NCBI GenBank assembly: GCA_965644315.1
Contig: CBFFRQ010000042.1
Location: forward strand, 620,001-684,000
Direction: 5' to 3'
Source: Caecitellus pseudoparvulus
Taxonomy: Eukaryota; Bigyra: Bicosoecida
Length of the DNA: 64,000 nt
A program made the position numbers and the translations under genes. The notes below the pieces were generated by a model. That model was not told where the DNA came from, did not search any database, and was given only the letters and a program-made list of their open reading frames with translations. Shown here piece by piece: positions 59,785 through 64,000 of the stretch; within the stretch, counting starts at the first letter, position 1; each line of letters starts with the position of its first letter.

Positions 59785-60999
59785 ATGGAAGCGACGCCGG
59801 GCAGTCGCCCGACGTTTCATAGCGTTTCATGTGGCTCGCTGCGCATTCCACGCGGGCCTGCTGTCTGCATCACTGCTTTTCTCGTGGGTTTGACGGGTGC
59901 CGTGGTGCTGATTGGAATTACACTGTGGGTTGTGCTGCATTTCGTGCTCCCCTCTTGGCCCCTCGTCGCGGCAAGCCCTCCACGCTTGCTGCCTCCACTC
60001 CCGCCACAGTTTCGCGGCTGCTCAGAACGGCTTCCATGGCTCCCTCTCCCTGCCCATGAGCATCGCTGAGCTGCAAGGCATGACAGAAGCAATCCAAGGG
60101 CTCATGGATGCGGCGCCGCTTCTGAGTGTCCTCAGCTTCGCGTGGCTGTACTGCTTTGTGCAGGTGCGGCGGCCCGAGCAATGCTGCGCTTGCACTCCCT
60201 GACACCCCTGCCCCTCTCCCTCGCACGGCAGACATTCGCCATTCCTGGCAGCTTCCTGCTGAACATCCTGGCTGGCGCCCACCTCGGCGTGCTGCCGGCT
60301 CTCCTCGTGGTGGCCATGGCTGCAGCCAGCGGAGCGACGTGCTGCTACGCACTCAGCTTCGCTGCGGGGCAGGGCGTCATGCAGCACCCTTGGCTGGTGT
60401 CTCGCGTGGCAGCCATTCGAGCTGCCGTCGTGCGGGCCAAGGCCTCCGGGTCGCTGTTCTGGTACCTGCTGTCCCTGCGCCTGCTGCCCGTCACGCCCAA
60501 CTACATCGTGAACATCAGCAGTCCCTGGGTGGGCGTGCCGCCAGCCATGTTCTGGCTCACCATGGCTGTGGGCCTCACCCCCTACAACTACGCCACCGTC
60601 GCAGCAGGCGCCGCGTTGGGCGACCTGCGCCCAGACTTTGCTGTCATGGACGTGTGGCTGTTCCTCAAGCTGACCAGCATCGCCGGTGCGGCCTTGGTGC
60701 CCACCCTGTGCATTTCCCGAGTGCGGCGACTGGCAGGCACGCCAGAGGCGGGGGATGGCCAGGCAGCCACCGGCGTGGAGGCAGAGGGGGGCGACTTGCC
60801 ACGGCCCCGGCGGGCACGGACTGCCGATGCGGAGCGGCCCCCCACTGACTTCCTCCCAGGTGCGTCAGGCTCAGACGTGCTGGGTGGCGTTGGCTTCCAA
60901 TGTGACGAGGCCTTCATGGGCGTGCGGGTGGGGCAGTGGCGCGTCGGCGTGAGCCGGGCGACAGGGCCCGCTGCCCCAGCCCGCCCAGTGCCGGTGTAG
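59785..60999 (+). CDS. TMEM41-like VTT-domain (DedA superfamily) membrane protein
   Basis: Proposed exons 59785-59943, 60026-60163 and 60232-60999 (354 residues). The second intron is sure (LYCFVQ joins TFAIPGSFLLNILAG, the TMEM41/VMP1 signature); the first has a less typical GTGCTC donor. A first membrane helix lies in exon 1 (AFLVGLTGAVVLIGITLWVV). The VTT domain continues with SGATCCYALSFAAGQGVM, YLLSLRLLPVTPNYIVNISS and GLTPYNYATVAAGAALGDL. TMEM41B and VMP1 are ER phospholipid scramblases acting in lipid-droplet and autophagosome formation. The C-terminal 100 residues are hydrophilic and without homology that I can see. Stop lies 12 bp from that of RAD51B. Confidence 0.85.
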
Positions 61000-61011
61000 G
61001 GGCAGGCAAGC

Positions 61012-62060
61012 TCAAGACGCGGCGAAGCCACGACTCGTGGCCTCTGTCGGCATCATGACGCCAGCACGAGTGATGGCGAAGGGCAGTCGCACGCGGGGCG
61101 CGCTGGGGCACTTGGCCACGACGACCTCCCGCGTGGAGCCGGTGGTGTCCAGGAGCAGGCGAGTGTTCACTGCGTGGGACCAGGCAACGCCGAGGGTGGG
61201 CGACAGTTCCCCGCCCGCGCGCGTGTGAGCGAGGTTCGTCACCAACACGGCGAAGGCGAAGTGCTCGGCCAGGGTTTTGAGGGCTGTGGCGGCGGCCATC
61301 AGCGCCTCTTGCCGGGCGACGTGGCCTTCGTCTGCCTTGACCGCCCCGGCAATGCTGTCCACGACGACCAGGGCGACGTCAGACTGCAGCACCATGCCTT
61401 CCAGTGTGGACAGGACGCCCAGAAAGGCCGGCGCGTCTGTGGCTGTGAGGATGTGCAGGCGGCGCAAGGCAGAGGCAGCTGCCGCGCCGGCGTCAGCGAC
61501 GCCGTCAGCAGCCAGCCGTGCCATGGCCATGCGCTCCAGCAGCTGGGGGCTGAGCTTCCCCTCAGTTTCGATGTACACCACTTCTGTCGCCTCGTGCCCC
61601 GGGGCCAACAAGACGGACAGGGCGGTGCTCATGCACCACTGGGACTTGCCGGCGCCACTGGTGCCAGCCAGCTCCGTCAAGCTGCCGAAGGCGAAGCCAT
61701 CCCCCAGCACGGCGTCGAGCATTGGGAGGGGTGTGCGCACGGAATGCGGCTGGGATTTGTACTTGTGCAGCAAATCGGCGGCCTGTGCACCCGTGCAAGT
61801 GCAGACAGGGGCGGGCAGGTGGCTCAAACGACGGGCGAAACGCGGGGCCGAAACGCACGCACCGACACGACTGGAGGGCAAACTGCAGCTGCCACAGTGC
61901 CAAGAGCAGATGCTGCACCGGTGCATGTCAGCTTGGCAGACACCTTCATCATGTCCAGCACGCGGAGGTGCAGGGCATCTTCACACGTTGTGCATCCTGC
62001 GCCCAGCAAGTCCGTGACAAGTTCTTGCGGGAGCCCGGCCCGGCGCACGCTGCGCGCCAT
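61012..62060 (-). CDS. RAD51B: RAD51 paralogue, RAD51B-type recombinase
   Basis: Exons 62060-61944 and 61782-61012 give 295 residues. Exon 1 (VRRAGLPQELVTDLLGAGC, then LRVLDMMK) aligns with the N-terminal helical domain of human RAD51B. Exon 2 has DAVLGDGFAFGSLTELAG, then Walker A GTSGAGKSQW, ATEVVYIETEGKLS, Walker B SDVALVVVDSIAGAV, EHFAFAVLVTNLAH and LGVAWSHAVNTRLLLD. RAD51B acts with RAD51C, RAD51D and XRCC2 to assist RAD51 loading in homologous recombination. The chain is about 55 residues shorter than the human protein, mainly in loops. The intron (61783-61943, 161 nt) is longer than the norm and contains two GAAACGC elements. Confidence 0.9.
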
Positions 62061-62111
62061 GGGTACGGCAGCGGGCTGCGAACATGTACATTGGCCGCCT
62101 TGAGCACCAGG

Positions 62112-63614
62112 TTATGATGGAGGTGGCAGGGCAGTTGTGAGCAGGAGGCCGGAAAGCGCCCCCTCCTGTGCTGGCAACGGCGCCGCTGGCGCGTGGCCCA
62201 AGCGCCCCTTCACTCTGCCCCGCCCCGGCCGCCCCCTGCTGGCACGCTCCCGGACACCCCCTCCCAGAACAGCCCGACCTCCGATGCTCAAGGGGGCTGT
62301 GCTGGGCACTGTGGCCTCCATGGGTGCTGTGGTGGCGCGCGCAGGTTCAGCTCGTGGCGTGCGCCGCCTCGGCACCAGGCCCGGGAACACCGCACACCCA
62401 CACTGGCCGCAGGCGTTGCTGGCCATGACGCTGCCTGCCAGACACGAAGCATGGGCCGCGTGGCCACACGGCAGGGCCCGCATTCCCCCACCTTCCCGGC
62501 TGCACAGTGCACAGGCAACCCTCCCAGCAGCCTCGCCCAGGCAACGCTGCACGAGGAATTCAGGCAAGGACACCTCAGGCGCCGTCGCGCCGTACCCGTC
62601 CAGCTGCAGGAGCAAGTCATAGTCTGCAGCTTGCAGGTCACGCCCTTGCAGCGCGAGCAGGGCCTGGCGTGCCTGGGCGGCAGCCGCTTCCTGCTCTGCT
62701 TGGCGCGTCGCCGGCGCCCAAGAGGCACTGATGCCGCCAGCCTGTGCCCGCCGCGGAGGGGCGCTGCTGCACGCAAACGTGTGGTGTGCATGCTTCCCTT
62801 TGTGGAAGCACCGGGCGCAGAGGTCCACAGGTGCCTCGGTGGGGCACTGCGCGCAGCGGTAGCGGCAGCCGTACAACGGGCTGGTGCCGCAGGCACTGCA
62901 CTTGGTGTGAGGGTGCACGCCCTTGGGCCGCCGCTTGGAGCCAGCCCTGCGAGCTGCCAGCAACATGTCTTCCACTTGGGCGGGGCTGCCCAGCGCAGCG
63001 CGGCACAGGGGGCACGCCACCACCACCTCCCGCCCCGCCGCCGCGTGCCGAGCCAGGGACAGCACGCACTGCCCATGCATGCTCTTGCCACAGCCCGCCT
63101 TGCACCACGTCAAGTGCTGGTCGATGGTCATGTCATCCAGACAAATGGGACATGTCTCCCCGTCCTCCAGAGGCCGCCTGGCATGGCCGCTGGCGTGCCG
63201 GCGCGCGGCCTTCCCCGAGACTGGACCACCTGCGCCTGCCGGACCCCTGCCTGCGCGGCTCCCCCGCGCTTCGTACGCTAAGATGCGCTCCAGCGCTGCG
63301 TCAGGCAAACCTGCGCCTGACAGAGCCTCTTTGTCGTCCTCTGGTACCTTGAGCACGCGCCGCAACATGGAGAGCAGGTGTTGGCAGGGGCGGTCAGGTG
63401 AGCCACATGAGCTGCAGATGTGTCTTTGGCCAACCTGCACCTTGACAGAATCACGGACTTCACTGCCAGCTACCTTCACCAGGGTCGCAGCAAGGGGGCC
63501 TTGACGCCGCTTCAGTATGAAGGATGCGCTTGGGTCCTGCCTGCGCAGCGCGAAATGACGGGCGTGCCGGCGTAACGGCAGCGAAACGCCTGGCCTGAGC
63601 ACGCACGCGGCCAT
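62112..63614 (-). CDS. ZSWIM2: SWIM/RING/ZZ zinc-finger E3 ubiquitin ligase (ZSWIM2-like)
   Basis: Single exon, 500 residues from ATG 63614 (MAACVLRPGVSLPLRRHARH). A SWIM finger (HICSSCGSPDRPCQHLLSML) with CxC/CxH ligands is followed by a first RING (CPICLDDM ... CGKSMHGQCV ... CPLC). A ZZ finger comes next (HTKCSACGTSPLYGCRYRC, later DLCARCFHKGKHAHH), then a second RING (CALCSREGGGMRALPCGHAA, HASCL, CGQCG). This order is that of ZSWIM2/MEX, an E3 ligase described in animals in death-receptor signalling and testis. Chelating residues all appear present. The C-terminus is basic and disordered. The ATG to 63581-63589 interval contains GCGAAACGC within the coding sequence. Confidence 0.88.
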   Translation of the reverse strand: MAACVLRPGVSLPLRRHARHFALRRQDPSASFILKRRQGPLAATLVKVAGSEVRDSVKVQVGQRHICSSCGSPDRPCQHLLSMLRRVLKVPEDDKEALSGAGLPDAALERILAYEARGSRAGRGPAGAGGPVSGKAARRHASGHARRPLEDGETCPICLDDMTIDQHLTWCKAGCGKSMHGQCVLSLARHAAAGREVVVACPLCRAALGSPAQVEDMLLAARRAGSKRRPKGVHPHTKCSACGTSPLYGCRYRCAQCPTEAPVDLCARCFHKGKHAHHTFACSSAPPRRAQAGGISASWAPATRQAEQEAAAAQARQALLALQGRDLQAADYDLLLQLDGYGATAPEVSLPEFLVQRCLGEAAGRVACALCSREGGGMRALPCGHAAHASCLAGSVMASNACGQCGCAVFPGLVPRRRTPRAEPARATTAPMEATVPSTAPLSIGGRAVLGGGVRERASRGRPGRGRVKGRLGHAPAAPLPAQEGALSGLLLTTALPPPS

Positions 63615-63870
63615 CCTTGCCGCCTGCCACTCAACCACGGCAGCTGGAGCCCGATTTAAACGTTTCCGTCTTGCTTGGCGTCTCAGTGGCCATAAGGACA
63701 GCTGGACGCGCCCTCAGGCATGGGCTTGGGGGGCAGGTTGGCCTGCGTGTCGCTCCCCACACTGATGTACACTTGCGGAGAATGAAATAAATCCAAGGGC
63801 TTGCATCATTCCTTCGTTGGGTCAATGATGTACTTGAGTAAATTTTGCACTGGTGCACCCCCTCTCCACC

Positions 63871-64000
63871 ATGCTGAAACGAAGCGTGCTGCTGAGCCTG
63901 GCAGCGCTGCTGCACAGTGTGCTGCCGCAATGCACTGCACAAACATCGGCATGGAGCGAGCTGCAAGCAGCATCGCCGCCATCACCGCGCAGTGGCATGT
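63871..64000 (+). CDS. Start of a secreted protein (3' partial)
   Basis: ATG 63871 opens MLKRSVLLSLAALLHSVL, a typical signal peptide with a basic start, hydrophobic core and a likely cleavage near QCTAQT. The frame stays open to the window edge (43 codons). The mature part seen is Ser/Pro/Ala-rich. Nothing further can be said. Confidence 0.55.
   Translation, partial: MLKRSVLLSLAALLHSVLPQCTAQTSAWSELQAASPPSPRSGM

Overview
This window is nuclear DNA of a GC-rich, gene-dense eukaryote. The evidence is about thirty spliceosomal introns, mostly 60-90 nt with GTGCGT or GTGAGT donors and YAG acceptors, and protein families that are purely eukaryotic (AP-3 delta, Rab11, the small-subunit processome, a C-terminal-motor kinesin, V-ATPase c''). 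A gamma-carbonic-anhydrase-like protein of the mitochondrial complex I type and a PX/PH/TKL-kinase fusion argue against an animal or fungus and fit a protist or alga, perhaps stramenopile-like; I cannot name the lineage. No rRNA, tRNA, transposon or CRISPR array was recognised.

Layout. 1-4.5 kb: a decapeptide-repeat protein and a long coiled-coil protein. 4.7-10.1 kb: a mitochondrial stomatin (SLP-2 type), a leucine-rich-repeat protein and an MFS transporter. 10.1-16.8 kb: Rab11, V-ATPase c'', quinolinate phosphoribosyltransferase and Kri1 on the minus strand, then glyoxalase II on the plus strand. 16.8-26.0 kb: AP-3 delta, Utp13 and a membrane-anchored acyl-CoA-synthetase-like protein. 26.6-38.6 kb: an unrecognised protein, a RAP-domain protein, CutC, a small putative mitochondrial protein, a D-threonine-aldolase-like PLP protein, a lone lipoyl-domain protein, GPATCH11, a DUF84 NTPase and another unrecognised protein. 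39-48.4 kb: a PX-Zn-PH-TKL kinase and a kinesin-14. 49-57.3 kb: a small coiled-coil protein, a WNK-like pseudokinase, a secreted kelch/EGF protein, porphobilinogen deaminase and the gamma-CA-like protein. 57.4-64 kb: an ankyrin protein, a TMEM41-like VTT protein, RAD51B, a ZSWIM2-like E3 and the start of a secreted protein.

The genes are ordinary housekeeping neighbours, not an operon. Loose themes are mitochondrial proteins (stomatin, lipoyl protein, gamma-CA, RAP protein, glyoxalase II), ribosome biogenesis (Kri1, Utp13), endomembrane traffic (Rab11, AP-3, V-ATPase, VTT protein) and DNA repair or ubiquitin (RAD51B, ZSWIM2). I saw no single new multi-gene system. The most interesting signals are a recurrent GAAACGC/GCGTTTC element near start codons, a second GCGGAAATT element about 30-55 bp upstream of starts, convergent genes whose stop codons almost touch or overlap, and several derived proteins: a lone lipoyl domain, a WNK-like pseudokinase, a degenerate acyl-CoA synthetase and the kinase fusion.

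Gene spans include introns, with exon coordinates in each entry. Splice junctions were chosen by eye from reading frame and family similarity and have no transcript support.
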